The position numbers and the translations under genes are program-made. From Methanobacterium sp. SMA-27 (lineage in GTDB: Archaea; Methanobacteriota; Methanobacteria; Methanobacteriales; Methanobacteriaceae), in NCBI RefSeq assembly GCF_000744455.1, contig NZ_JQLY01000001.1, positions 806,001 through 870,000 of the forward strand: a stretch of DNA of 64,000 nucleotides, in the 5' to 3' direction. The notes beneath the pieces were generated by a model. The model did no database searches. It saw nothing but the letters and a program-made list of their open reading frames with translations, and was not told where the DNA came from. Below, piece after piece: positions 46,185 through 55,720 of this stretch (position 1 is its first letter; each line of letters begins with the position of its first letter).

Positions 46185-46340
46185 ATGAAGTGCACTCGAA
46201 GGTTAGTATATTGTAACGATCAATTCCATGTGATACTACCAGATAAGTGGGTGAAAGCTGTAAATATACATAAAGGCGATCATGTAACATTAGAAATTGA
46301 TGATAACGATTTTCATAAGCTTATAATAAAAAAAAAGTGA
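46185..46340 (+). CDS. AbrB/SpoVT-like small DNA-binding protein
   Basis: The 51-residue protein starts at ATG 46185, with GAGG seven bases upstream; the earlier ATG at 46180 stops at once. FHVILPDKWVKAVNIHKGDHVTLEIDD is the swapped-hairpin AbrB domain (ILP, a short helix, GDxVxLEI). Such proteins are antitoxins of the MazE/VapB class or global regulators. Here there is no toxin gene; it follows two cysteine-rich microproteins by 29 bp and is probably their operon regulator. Confidence 0.65.
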   Translation: MKCTRRLVYCNDQFHVILPDKWVKAVNIHKGDHVTLEIDDNDFHKLIIKKK

Positions 46341-46588
46341 TAATTGTTTTCAATATTTTTATAACTTTAACATATCTAAAAATAAGAATTAGGGATAATC
46401 TTATTACTGATTTTTTTGGAAATTTATTTGATTTAAATAGTGGAAAACTTGTTATGGAAATTTTAAAAACATTATTACACATTCTAATTACATGTTGAAG
46501 GAATCAAGCTTAAGATAAATTAATAATAAGATTAGAACCATAATATAATTAAAAATTCATTAAAATACCATAAAAAACGGTGATTTAT

Positions 46589-46816
46589 TTGAACAATTTT
46601 GAAGATACCAATGAATTTAGGCCATCAATTAATACATTAAATAGAGTTTTAAATGGAACTTTGGATAATAGAAATGATTATATTGTTGCGTATGATGGAA
46701 ATTTACCTAGATTAGCAAATTATTTAATTCAACATAATATCCCCTTTGAGTTTGTTACAAAAGGTAGGGAAATAAAAATACCAATTGGAATGGTACATAT
46801 TGAAAAAACTGAATAA
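46589..46816 (+). CDS. Small protein of unknown function, TTG start
   Basis: 75 residues from TTG 46589. GGTGAT (579-584 of 46000) lies four bases upstream, while the alternative GTG 46580 sits inside that site. The protein reads TLNRVLNGTLDNRNDYIVAYDGNLPRLANYLIQHNIPFEFVTKGREIKIPIGMV, a small alpha-beta fold with a YIVAYDG strand. No family is recognised. It is upstream of, and convergent with, the ATP-grasp gene. Confidence 0.55.
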   Translation: MNNFEDTNEFRPSINTLNRVLNGTLDNRNDYIVAYDGNLPRLANYLIQHNIPFEFVTKGREIKIPIGMVHIEKTE

Positions 46817-46854
46817 AATAATTTTAACTTTGGGAAATCAAAAAAAAAATTAAC

Positions 46855-47850
46855 TTAAAATCCTAATAAATCAAGTAACTTCCTTTCAACATATCTGTTC
46901 TGGCCTTTATATGGAAAATCATGTGCATATAATATGGGATTGAAATTTAGTTCGATTATGCTATGGTTGTTTTTATCGGGTTTTGCTTTTACATCCTTGA
47001 TGATTATATCTGCACCACAGATTTTTGCACCAACTGCCTTAGCAGAGTTTACAGCAATGATCTTATACTCATCTAATATCTCATCTGTAAAATCAATGCT
47101 GTCACCACCAGTGCTGATATTGGAATTTTCTCTAAGATATACAATTTCACCATTATTTGGAACATAATACATGTCCTTATCTTGAGTGGCCAGATAATTC
47201 TCTTCAATTAATCCGATAATGATTTTTTCTAGCGGAGTCACATGTCCCTTACCCCTTTGTGGGCTTTTATTTTTTTCATGAACCAGTTCTTCTATATTTT
47301 GTACTCCATTTCCAACAACATTTGCTGGGTCCCGGTTCAGTATTGCAACAACTTCCTCTCCAATTACTAAGAACCTATACTCTTTACCCTCTATGAATTC
47401 TTCAATCATAACCGAGTTATCATATTTTAATGCATGGACAATTGCATTATTGTAGTCTTCCTTGGATTTCAGGTCTTTCAATATTAATACACCCTCACCA
47501 AAATTAGTTGATTTAGGTTTTATCACAATATCCTTACCAACAAAGTCAGGATATTTTTCCATTGCATCGTCAACATGCTTAAAAGTTACACTCATGGGCA
47601 CATTAATGCCATGTTCCTTAAGAACCATTTTTGTTACTTCTTTGTTTTCCATGATTAATGGGGCTATATATGTGTCAGCAGAAGTTTTGGTTGCCTGTTT
47701 CACATATTCAACTTTATTCCCTTTTTTTAAACGGATAAAATTATCATCCATGTCAAGTACATCGATCTCTATACCCCTTTTCAATGCTTCCTTGATAATA
47801 AGTTGAGTTGAAAGTTCAAGCCCTACATAGCTTTCTTTTAAAATAATCAT
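46855..47850 (-). CDS. ATP-grasp glutathione synthetase domain (C-terminal half of GshF)
   Basis: The 331-residue protein matches the C-terminal ATP-grasp part of the bifunctional GshF: VEYVKQATKTSADTYIAPLIMENK, VIKPKSTNFGEGV, EEFIEGKEYRFLVIGEEVVAIL, YLRENSNISTGGDSID and IIELNFNP. It would join gamma-glutamylcysteine to glycine (or another acceptor) using ATP. CAGGAGG lies three bases before the ATG, showing it is translated as its own protein, 12 bp after the gshA stop. In GshF the same segment is fused to the ligase. This looks like a true operon-split form rather than a broken fusion. Confidence 0.88.
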   Translation of the reverse strand: MIILKESYVGLELSTQLIIKEALKRGIEIDVLDMDDNFIRLKKGNKVEYVKQATKTSADTYIAPLIMENKEVTKMVLKEHGINVPMSVTFKHVDDAMEKYPDFVGKDIVIKPKSTNFGEGVLILKDLKSKEDYNNAIVHALKYDNSVMIEEFIEGKEYRFLVIGEEVVAILNRDPANVVGNGVQNIEELVHEKNKSPQRGKGHVTPLEKIIIGLIEENYLATQDKDMYYVPNNGEIVYLRENSNISTGGDSIDFTDEILDEYKIIAVNSAKAVGAKICGADIIIKDVKAKPDKNNHSIIELNFNPILYAHDFPYKGQNRYVERKLLDLLGF

Positions 47851-47862
47851 GTCCTCCTGATA

Positions 47863-49329
47863 CTATTGTATATTTAAATTATTTATAGCACATCTAGTTC
47901 CGAATTCTAGAAAGTCTTCCTTATTATTCTCCATTTCCCTGTGAATCCTTTCAGAAGGTAGAAAAGATATATCAAAAAGCTTTTTATGTTCATTTTCAAC
48001 ACTATTTCGATATTTAACATCTCCTGTAGCATTGGACATTAAATCTGCTATCATTTTGAGCTTTACAAATATTTCCTCTCCCCATTGTTTCAATGCAATT
48101 GCTCTTCCATTATATTTTTGGAGTACTAAATTCTCTTTCCTTCCGAACAATGTTATTAAATGGTGATTTAAATTTATTCTATCATATTCATCTTCGGTGA
48201 TGGGGTTGCTTTGTTCAAACAAACAGAAAAGCATAAACACTTGAATGAAATACATCTGTTCAAGGCTTAAACCCAACTTTTCAAATGGATTCAAATCAAG
48301 AATCCTCACTTCTACATATTGAACTCCTCTTTTTTCCAGAGCATCCAGTTGGGTTTCGTCTTTACCTATATTTTGCTTAAGTCTAATTGCGGAGTAAAAT
48401 TCGCTTTCATTTTGCAAAATATTCCCATTCAATTGTATTTGAGAATTATTCTTATATATTCCAAGCTTAGAATAGTCGTCATTCCGAGTTGTCATGAGTT
48501 TACGGAGCTTTTTTGAATATTCGTCCAGACTATTAAAATATATATTTTGATTGTGTTTAAGGATATTTGAATAACCAAATCTGCTTACACGTAGGGATGT
48601 TGCGTATTGATTGAAATTTTTAATACTTTCCACACAGCTAGAACAGGATTTCTGAATGATTTTAATTTCTTTGTATATTACAGAATAATATGTAGGATGG
48701 CAGAATGGTGATGCTCCAAAAAGGTAAATCAACATCCAACGGTAACGTAGAAAGTTTCTTGTAAGGGCAAAATGTATTTCATTAATAAATGAACGTTTAT
48801 CATTTTCATTTCCAAAGAGATCATATAAATAATCAACCATTTCTTCGTCAAATGAAAAATTATAGTGAATGCCTGATATCATCTGCATTTTCTTACCATA
48901 TCTCAGTGCCAGTCCCTTTCGATATATTTCTTTATATATTCCCTCCTCTGAATCTGGAAAGCTTGCAATGGGAATGTTATTTTCATCTGGAAGTTTGGGC
49001 GGCATACTAAGGGGCCAGAGTAGTTCATCTCCGATACCATTTTCAACCTCGGTACATATGGTATTTAATTCTTCATATGCTTCTTCAATTGTCTTAAAGG
49101 TTGGTGTTATCATCTCGATATGACTTTCAGAAAAATCAGTTGTGATACGTTGATTTTCTAATTTATCTCCAAAAACTGGCGGGTGAGGAGTTAATGCAAG
49201 ATCACCTGAGGATATGATCCTTTGTGACTCTCTTTCAAAGCCGAAATTTCCTTCTGCCAACAGTTTTCCTTTTCCATCTTTTAAAAAAGACGTTAATATT
49301 TCTGAAAAGTCCCAGTTCATAAAAATCAT
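47863..49329 (-). CDS. gshA: Glutamate-cysteine ligase (GshA-like half of GshF)
   Basis: The 488-residue protein matches the N-terminal half of GshF and other gamma-glutamylcysteine synthetases: GNFGFERESQR (27-37), LTPHPPVFGDKL, TTDFSESHIEMITP (63-76), SGIHYNFSF and a later YVEVRILDLNPFEKLGL. It forms gamma-glutamylcysteine from Glu, Cys and ATP. No clear Shine-Dalgarno precedes ATG 49329 (ATG 49320 is possible). It is followed at once by the ATP-grasp gene. Together they would suffice for glutathione or a related thiol. Most archaea lack this pathway, so bacterial acquisition is likely. Confidence 0.9.
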   Translation of the reverse strand: MIFMNWDFSEILTSFLKDGKGKLLAEGNFGFERESQRIISSGDLALTPHPPVFGDKLENQRITTDFSESHIEMITPTFKTIEEAYEELNTICTEVENGIGDELLWPLSMPPKLPDENNIPIASFPDSEEGIYKEIYRKGLALRYGKKMQMISGIHYNFSFDEEMVDYLYDLFGNENDKRSFINEIHFALTRNFLRYRWMLIYLFGASPFCHPTYYSVIYKEIKIIQKSCSSCVESIKNFNQYATSLRVSRFGYSNILKHNQNIYFNSLDEYSKKLRKLMTTRNDDYSKLGIYKNNSQIQLNGNILQNESEFYSAIRLKQNIGKDETQLDALEKRGVQYVEVRILDLNPFEKLGLSLEQMYFIQVFMLFCLFEQSNPITEDEYDRINLNHHLITLFGRKENLVLQKYNGRAIALKQWGEEIFVKLKMIADLMSNATGDVKYRNSVENEHKKLFDISFLPSERIHREMENNKEDFLEFGTRCAINNLNIQ

Positions 49330-49513
49330 CTTGTTTTTAACAAATAAATATTTTCAATTCATGCCATCCAAAGCAATTGAATAATCTTAAACATTCAATG
49401 CCATATCTTCAATTAAATGACCCATTTTTTTATGAATTTAAAAATAGGGCATTCATGATTAAAAAAAATCTTAATGATAAATTTATTATAAATGTTCTTA
49501 ATATTTTCCTGAT

Positions 49514-50173
49514 TTATGTAGTATTCCATATCTCTTCGGCTTCATCTTTCCCTTCAGCTTCTTTTTTTTGTTTTTCAATGTCTTTAACTTCATTAATCAA
49601 TCCAGCTAATTCTTTATCCATTTCTAGGTAAATTTTTAAAGAAGTTTTCATTTCAGGGGTACATTCAATACTTCCTTTATACTTGAATTCTTCATCTTCA
49701 GACATTTTCCACTCAGAATACTTTCCTGTCTTAATATAACCATATTTTAATAATAAATCCCCTAAGTATCCAAGTATGTGTCTTAAAGATTCTATTATTC
49801 TTTTATTAGAATCTGATACATTATAATGGGTGGAAAATGCAGGATATACTTTACATTCTTTTTTTAAATCGTTTATAGGGCATTTATGGCTCCAGAACTT
49901 ATCAGTGCCTAGATGCATTTCAACAATTTCGGGAATCAGTTTAATTAATTCTCTACATTCATATTTTAAGTCCCGTATACCATCTTTACCATATTTCTTA
50001 GTAATATCTGGATGTGATACAACATATTCCTTGATTGTATCCTTATAAAATTTAGTAACATAAATTTCAGTCTCATTTAAGAAAGTAATTAAAACAGGTG
50101 CCATTTTCTGACGAGTCTTATCTATTTTAATCGTCAGATCTTCAATTTTTCCATCATATACAGATTTATCCAT
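49514..50173 (-). CDS. Helical protein of unknown function
   Basis: The 219-residue protein is soluble and helix-rich. An N-terminal coiled coil (GKIEDLTIKIDKTRQKMAPVL) and a C-terminal one (MDKELAGLINEVKDIEKQKKEAEG) flank a middle part with WSHKCPINDLKKEC and SLRHILGYLGDLLLKYGYIKTG. A good AAGGGGACA site precedes the ATG. It is not in an operon with gshA, which starts 185 bp downstream. No family is recognised. Confidence 0.6.
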   Translation of the reverse strand: MDKSVYDGKIEDLTIKIDKTRQKMAPVLITFLNETEIYVTKFYKDTIKEYVVSHPDITKKYGKDGIRDLKYECRELIKLIPEIVEMHLGTDKFWSHKCPINDLKKECKVYPAFSTHYNVSDSNKRIIESLRHILGYLGDLLLKYGYIKTGKYSEWKMSEDEEFKYKGSIECTPEMKTSLKIYLEMDKELAGLINEVKDIEKQKKEAEGKDEAEEIWNTT

Positions 50174-50541
50174 TTATTATTGTCCCCTTAAATGAATTGA
50201 ATTAAATTTTAATCTAAATTTTATTTTTAGTAATTTTTGTTTTATTTAAAGTAAAATAAATATTTTTTTCATTCGAGCTATAACCTATCACTTAATAATA
50301 TTAGTTTGTAATCTTTTTTATGCTTATTTTTGATAACTAATGAGAAAATTTAGGGATCTTCCCTTGTAATTTATTATAATTCTATAACATTTAGAAATGG
50401 AGTTACAATATATTTTTAGGATTTATATTTTAGGAATTATGAGATTAAAAAAAAGTAGGGATATTTGAGTTAAAAATAAAATATTATAATTTTAACTCAT
50501 TGGTAATTTAATACATCCTTTAGAAACTAAATCTGGTTTTC
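50174..50541. other. Intergenic region, no gene seen
   Basis: A 368-bp A+T-rich gap between two leftward genes. No frames, hairpins or repeats that I can support. Confidence 0.4.
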
Positions 50542-51336
50542 CTATTTTTTTTCTTTAGGTTTTGTTGCTTCCATATTTTCTGTTTTTAGGAAGTTTGAAA
50601 TATCTGTTATGCTGTTCATTAATGGTGCTGGGAATATTATTGTTGAATTTTTCTCTACAGCTATCTGGTTGAGTACCTGCATAATTCTGAGCTGTAATGC
50701 AATTGGATGTTCAGATATGATGTCTGCTGCATCTCCTAATTTAGCAGCTGATAGGAATTCACCCTCAGCAGCAATAATTTTAGCTCTCTTCTCCCTTTCA
50801 GCCTCTGCTTGTAATCCTATCACACGTTTCATGTTCTCTGGAAGTGTAATGTCTTTTATTTCAACGGTGGTGACATTGATTCCCCATGGTTCGCTGTGTT
50901 CATCTATGATCTCCTTGATTTTGGCGTTTATTTTAGGTGTTACAGAGAGTATCTCATCCAAGTTGAACTGTCCAACCACACTTCTAACTGTTGTTTGTGA
51001 TATCTGGTTCACAGCGCGGGTATAATTTTCAACTTCAACAACTGCTTTGTATGGATCAATAATTTTAAAATAGGCTACAGCAGCCACATCTATAGATACA
51101 TTGTCTTCTGTTATGATTTTCTGGGATTGTATAGGCATGGTAATTATCTGAAGTGAGGGTTTAACCATACGATCCACCAGAGGAATTAGTAGTCTCAACC
51201 CGGGTTCTTTAATACCAATTACCTTTCCAAGACGGAAAACAACACCCCTCTCATATTGATTAACTATCCTAATAGATAATCCTAGAATAATCAAAATAAC
51301 AATGACAACAATGAATAAAGTTACTAAATCAACCAT
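50542..51336 (-). CDS. Slipin (SPFH/stomatin/band 7 family)
   Basis: The 264-residue protein has an N-terminal membrane helix (5-27) followed by the SPFH domain: [32 protein letters not shown], the [15 protein letters not shown] strand and [28 protein letters not shown] helical tail ([25 protein letters not shown]) and a C-terminal Lys-rich end follow. Slipins form membrane microdomain scaffolds and often pair with a NfeD membrane protease or partner, but none is adjacent here. AGGAGGG precedes the ATG. Confidence 0.92.
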   Translation of the reverse strand: MVDLVTLFIVVIVILIILGLSIRIVNQYERGVVFRLGKVIGIKEPGLRLLIPLVDRMVKPSLQIITMPIQSQKIITEDNVSIDVAAVAYFKIIDPYKAVVEVENYTRAVNQISQTTVRSVVGQFNLDEILSVTPKINAKIKEIIDEHSEPWGINVTTVEIKDITLPENMKRVIGLQAEAEREKRAKIIAAEGEFLSAAKLGDAADIISEHPIALQLRIMQVLNQIAVEKNSTIIFPAPLMNSITDISNFLKTENMEATKPKEKK

Positions 51337-51712
51337 TTTTATTACCCTCCTAATTTTTTGAAATATTCTCTAATGTGTTGTTAATTCATACCTAATATTT
51401 CTGACAACTTAACTCATCTTTTATCATTTATGTTCACCAATAATTATAACCTTTTTGAATATAATGATAGATTCCAGTTGATAATATTTTAAAACAAATT
51501 TTATGATTATAAAATCTTTGATATTATTTGTGAATTAAAAATGAGTCTTTATTGAGAGTATACGAGACAGATAATTAAGGATGGTTCCGAATGAAATGGG
51601 TCATAATAAAGGTCCTTTAAATCAAAATCGACACGGGTTGAATAAAAATAATTATTATATGAATTGAATAAATTATGATAAAGTTTGTTTAATATTTGGA
51701 GGCCGATAACTA
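51337..51712. other. Divergent intergenic region, no gene seen
   Basis: About 376 bp between the slipin and the broken lipoprotein gene. A rightward TATA-rich stretch near 51630-51670 may drive the lipoprotein. Nothing else is recognisable. Confidence 0.4.
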
Positions 51713-52131
51713 ATGAAATTGTCGAAAAAAATGTTATTAGGGTTAGTTGTTGTTTGTTTTGTTGTTGTAGTATCTGGATGTACTTCAAGTAATAACACGA
51801 GCGGTACAAACACTTCCAATTTAAATACGACTAGTACAAACACTTCGAGTTCAAACGCGTCAAGTTCTAATGATGTTATTGTTGTGTAAAATATCCCGGT
51901 AGTTGGGCTGTTGATGTAAGTGGGACATTCGGATTTCGTTCACTATCAGGTACTGGAGATCAAACAACAAGTATAGGTGATGTATCTGGAGCTTTAACTG
52001 CAGCTGCCCGTAAAATAGAGGGCGGTAATGGTGTTCTAACAGTTTCAATAACTAAAGGTGGAAAAACACTCGCTTCACAAAGTACCTCTGCTCCATTTGG
52101 AGGGGCTACAGCAGTCGCAACAGGGATCTAA
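51713..52131 (+). pseudogene. Frameshifted lipoprotein gene
   Basis: ATG 51713 with GGAGG upstream opens a lipoprotein signal (MLLGLVVVCFVVVVSGC) and a Ser/Asn/Thr-rich linker, then stops at 51887. The adjacent frame continues at once with VKYPGSWAVDVSGTFGFRSL, SIGDVSGALTAAARK and SQSTSAPFGGATAV to TAA 52131. A single lost base near 51885 joins the two. The second part is a strand-rich domain that I associate with small Methanobacteriales lipoproteins. Only antisense frames look long here and they are shadows. Confidence 0.7.
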
Positions 52132-52434
52132 TATTCATTCTCCCTTTTTTTTATTTGCATGAATCTATTAATCGAAATTATACTGATGAATATTTTTTTA
52201 ATAAAATTTGAATAGTTATTTTAGAAATATTCATATATATCGCAGTTAGATTTTGTTATTTTAATGAAAAAAAAGTTATTTTTGTTAAAAATTTTTTCAA
52301 TTGATCATAAGATTAATTTGGTTTCTTAATCCATAATATAGAATTTTGCAGGGTATACTTGATCAATACAGTTTAAATAGGATTTGCAGTTAATTGCGAA
52401 CGGAATTAAGTGAATTGTTGTGATTTACCAAGGA
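52132..52434. other. Convergent intergenic region, no gene seen
   Basis: About 300 bp between the broken lipoprotein and the end of the kinase gene. T-rich tracts (52150, 52265) may end both transcripts. No other structure. Confidence 0.35.
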
Positions 52435-54162
52435 TTATTGTAATTTGATAATCTCATTATTGGTTTTAAATGGTATGGACAAATTGAATGTTGAGCCTTT
52501 TCCAGGTTCGGATTCTGCCCAAATTTTTCCTCTATGTTGCTGTATTATTCTAAGTGAAATTGCCAAACCAATACCTGTTCCATCATATTCCTCACGTGTA
52601 TGTAGACGTTGAAAGATGGTAAATATTCTTTCTAAGTGATCTTTATCTATTCCAATCCCATTATCTTTAATAGAAAATACATACTCCTTATCTTTTTTAA
52701 CTGCAGATATATGGACTTTAGGGATTTTGTTGTTGTATTTAATAGCATTGCTTATGAGATTTTGAAAGAGCTGTACCATTTGATATTCACTTGCATAGAT
52801 TATTGGCAGCGAATCATATGTTACAATGGCATTTTTATCTTGTATTTGTGTTTTTAAATTGGTTAAAACTGTTTCTACAATTTTTTCACTGTAAATATAT
52901 TTGAATTCTCTTACTTTACTTCCGACTCGAGAGTACTCTAATAAATCATTGATCATTATATCAAGACGTTTAGCTCCTTCCACCGCAAAGTTTATGAAGT
53001 CATTGGCATCTTTATCAAGATCATCTGCATATCTTCTCTGTAAAAGCTGAAGAAAACTAGTAATCATACGTAAAGGTTCTTTCAAGTCGTGAGATGATAC
53101 ATAAGCAAATTGTTCCAGTTCTTTATTTGAAATTTCTAATTTACTTATCAGGTTTCCCAATTTAATTTCAGCCTTTTCATGATCGTCTATCTCAATATTT
53201 AACATTTGATTAATACGGGCATTACGTTTTTCTAGTATTTTCTCTGCTTTTTTTTGAGCAGTAATATCGTGAATAACAGAACAAAGTACATTTTTACCTT
53301 TATAAGGGATTAAACCGCTATGAATATCTACATCACTGATGGTTCCATTGGATAAAAGATGTTTAAATATAAAATGGTTTTCTTGTTGGGCCATTGCCTT
53401 TTGCATTTTATCCTCTATTAAATCCAGATCCAAAATATTAATATCCGATATTTTCATTTTAAGTAATTGTTCATAGTCATATCCATAAAAATTACAAGCT
53501 GCAGGGTTTGCTTCTATTATATTTAAATTAACTGGATCTATTAAGATCATGATTGTATGATTGTTGTAAAAGATCTCACGATATCGTTCTTCACTCTCTT
53601 TTAAAGCCATTTCAGTACTTTTAAGATCGCTAATATCTGTTACGGCTGATCTGAATTCTTTGAAATTTCCATTCCCATGTGGAACATACATGGTTTCAAG
53701 ATGGGCGTAAAATATATTATTATCCTTTTTAATGAGTTTGATGTCGATTGTATCATTAGTTCTCGTTTCCAGAACTTTCTGTAGGTGATGATAAAACTTG
53801 TTTTGATTATCTGGAGCAATATATTGAATAAATGCAGTTTTATTGAGGTTAAGCCTTTCAACACCTAATAATGATGCTCCTTTAAGATTAACCTCTAAAA
53901 TAATCCCTTCTTTATCTAATGTAAAATATCCATCGGGTGCAAAGTTATACAGATCAAAATATTTGCGCTGAGAATCTTCCAATTTTATCTGGGCTTGTCT
54001 TAATTCTTCGTTTTGCATCTCCAATTCGACTTGGTGAACATGTAATTCATGAAATAATTCATCAGTATCTTTATACTGATTTATTTTATGATCATATTGT
54101 TTTTTAACTGTTTCTTCTGCTTTTTTACGCAGTTTTTCGAGTTTTATCTTGTCATCATCCAT
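52435..54162 (-). CDS. PAS sensor histidine kinase
   Basis: The 575-residue soluble protein has an N-terminal coiled coil to about 55 (YKDTDELFHELHVHQVELEMQNEEL, typical of PAS kinases that open with this helix). Two PAS domains follow at about 60-180 and 190-310, then a helix, HisKA with His358 in SSHDLKEPLRM, N-box NLISNAIKY, G1 DNGIGI and G2 GTGIGLAIS. It belongs to the same kinase subfamily as those at 4304 and 38789. It diverges from a receiver-only protein at 54688, a plausible partner. GGGGAAG precedes the ATG. Confidence 0.9.
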   Translation of the reverse strand: MDDDKIKLEKLRKKAEETVKKQYDHKINQYKDTDELFHELHVHQVELEMQNEELRQAQIKLEDSQRKYFDLYNFAPDGYFTLDKEGIILEVNLKGASLLGVERLNLNKTAFIQYIAPDNQNKFYHHLQKVLETRTNDTIDIKLIKKDNNIFYAHLETMYVPHGNGNFKEFRSAVTDISDLKSTEMALKESEERYREIFYNNHTIMILIDPVNLNIIEANPAACNFYGYDYEQLLKMKISDINILDLDLIEDKMQKAMAQQENHFIFKHLLSNGTISDVDIHSGLIPYKGKNVLCSVIHDITAQKKAEKILEKRNARINQMLNIEIDDHEKAEIKLGNLISKLEISNKELEQFAYVSSHDLKEPLRMITSFLQLLQRRYADDLDKDANDFINFAVEGAKRLDIMINDLLEYSRVGSKVREFKYIYSEKIVETVLTNLKTQIQDKNAIVTYDSLPIIYASEYQMVQLFQNLISNAIKYNNKIPKVHISAVKKDKEYVFSIKDNGIGIDKDHLERIFTIFQRLHTREEYDGTGIGLAISLRIIQQHRGKIWAESEPGKGSTFNLSIPFKTNNEIIKLQ

Positions 54163-54687
54163 TTATTCTTCCCCATTACCTAAAATAAGAATAAATATCT
54201 TATTTAGATATGTACAAATTAGTATATTACTTTTTCTAATTTAAATTGAATAAATAATTCAAATCTCTAAAAAATTAGTTCCAATATAATTTGATGGTTA
54301 ATAAAAGAGAACATTTTCACATATTGAATTATATACACATTATTCTACCATATTGTACAAATAATTTTTTAAAAATATTTAAAGATCAGTATTCAGGCTA
54401 ATATACTAATCTTAGTGCCCCTACATTCTATTTTAATAATTACAATTAAAAAATACGGTTTTTTATTAACAATCTATGTATTTTACTTTTTATTAATATA
54501 GAAATTATTAATAATAATTATCAACATAAGATTAATTGGTATAGTCTAATCATTGATGGAATCATAAATGTATAAAAGGGATTATAATAAGATGGTCCGG
54601 CAGGATTTAAACCTAAATTTATCTTTAACTTTAAAGAATTAAAACTATTTTTTTAGCTTTTAAATGATACTAGGGAGTAGGATATCC
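54163..54687. other. Divergent promoter region between kinase and receiver gene
   Basis: A 525-bp gap with no frame. It is A+T-rich with several TATA-like stretches (for example near 54535-54545). A shared control region for the divergent two-component pair is likely but no operator stands out. Confidence 0.35.
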
Positions 54688-55260
54688 ATGAGCGGAACAG
54701 ATGAATGGAAGTTAGTTGAAAAAATATTGGGTAATGCATTAAATAAAGAGGATACTGAAAAATTGGTAAATGCATTAAAAAACTCTGTAAAGCACGATTT
54801 TGAACAGATTTTAAAAGAATTTGTACAAAAGATAAATGAACCAGTTGAAATCCTGCTAATAGGAAACGATCCAAAAATTATGCAGGAATTAATAGCAACA
54901 TTTGGAAGATCAAAACTCACTACCAGCATCCGCTTTACAGGGAGTGTTGAAGAAGCCAGTAACATGATATTCCAACAAGGAGTTTACAGTGATTTTCCTA
55001 TAGCAAATATTATAATATTTGATTTTGCAACACTACGTGGTGAGAGTGGATTGGAAAATTTAGAAAATATCATGGAAAAAAAGAGTATCATAAAAAATGT
55101 ACCTGTGATTATTTTAACCGATGATTATGAAAAAGTGAAACATCTAGAGAAATATCATCCAGACCTATTCTTAACCAAACCCAATAATTTCAAGGAATAC
55201 CAAAACATTGTTGAAACAATAAAAGAATTCTGGCTCACTTATACCTACAACAAAGAATAG
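54688..55260 (+). CDS. Diverged receiver-domain protein (Rcp1-like)
   Basis: 190 residues from ATG 54688, with AGGAT seven bases upstream; ATG 54664 is possible. The first 60 residues are helical (LVEKILGNALNKEDTEKLVNALKNSV). The rest is a CheY-like fold: EILLIGNDP as strand 1, IIIFDFATL with the probable phospho-Asp as strand 3, VPVIILTDD as strand 4 with the Thr, and FLTKPNN with the Lys. The first acidic pair is reduced to Asn-Asp. The end KEFWLTYTYN matches Rcp1-type receivers that work with PAS kinases. Likely partner: the divergent kinase at 52435. Confidence 0.7.
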   Translation: MSGTDEWKLVEKILGNALNKEDTEKLVNALKNSVKHDFEQILKEFVQKINEPVEILLIGNDPKIMQELIATFGRSKLTTSIRFTGSVEEASNMIFQQGVYSDFPIANIIIFDFATLRGESGLENLENIMEKKSIIKNVPVIILTDDYEKVKHLEKYHPDLFLTKPNNFKEYQNIVETIKEFWLTYTYNKE

Positions 55261-55720
55261 AATCTCATAAGATGTTTTATTAATGTGAATACTAGCCTAT
55301 TTGTATCTAAAACAGTTACTGTACTAAGTAATGGTGGAGGTGTTGGAAATAAATACCGCAAACACTGTTAATGCAGAAACGAAAACCTATACAAAAAACA
55401 GGTGTACCAATAACTATCTAGTTTATTGAAATATATGAATTAGACATATGGAGGAAAACCAATCAAATCCTTTTTTATTAGAACAACTACAAGAATTAAA
55501 CAATATTGTTCCATCTAAATCATTCAAATAAATATGTTTGGATTTAAATCCATTCAAAAGCATGTAAACTACAGTCAAAAGTATATTCTTTTATTAATTA
55601 TTTTATCAATTTTCCGTACTGTTATATTGGTTATGTGATATACTTAATAAGTAGTACTAAACTCTTATGAAAATATATTCAAAAACCAATTAAAAATAAT
55701 AAATTGGGGGATGATAATAA
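55261..55720. other. Intergenic region with possible tiny fragments
   Basis: About 460 bp. A stretch near 55295-55365 reads TVTVLSNGGGVGNKYRK, and a 27-codon frame at 55448-55531 reads MEENQSNPFLLEQLQELN, but neither has a ribosome-binding site. I do not count them as genes. Confidence 0.35.

Noticed and set aside
51549..52048. Two leftward frames over the lipoprotein region
   Set aside because: They are antisense to the lipoprotein halves, which make sense in the rightward direction.
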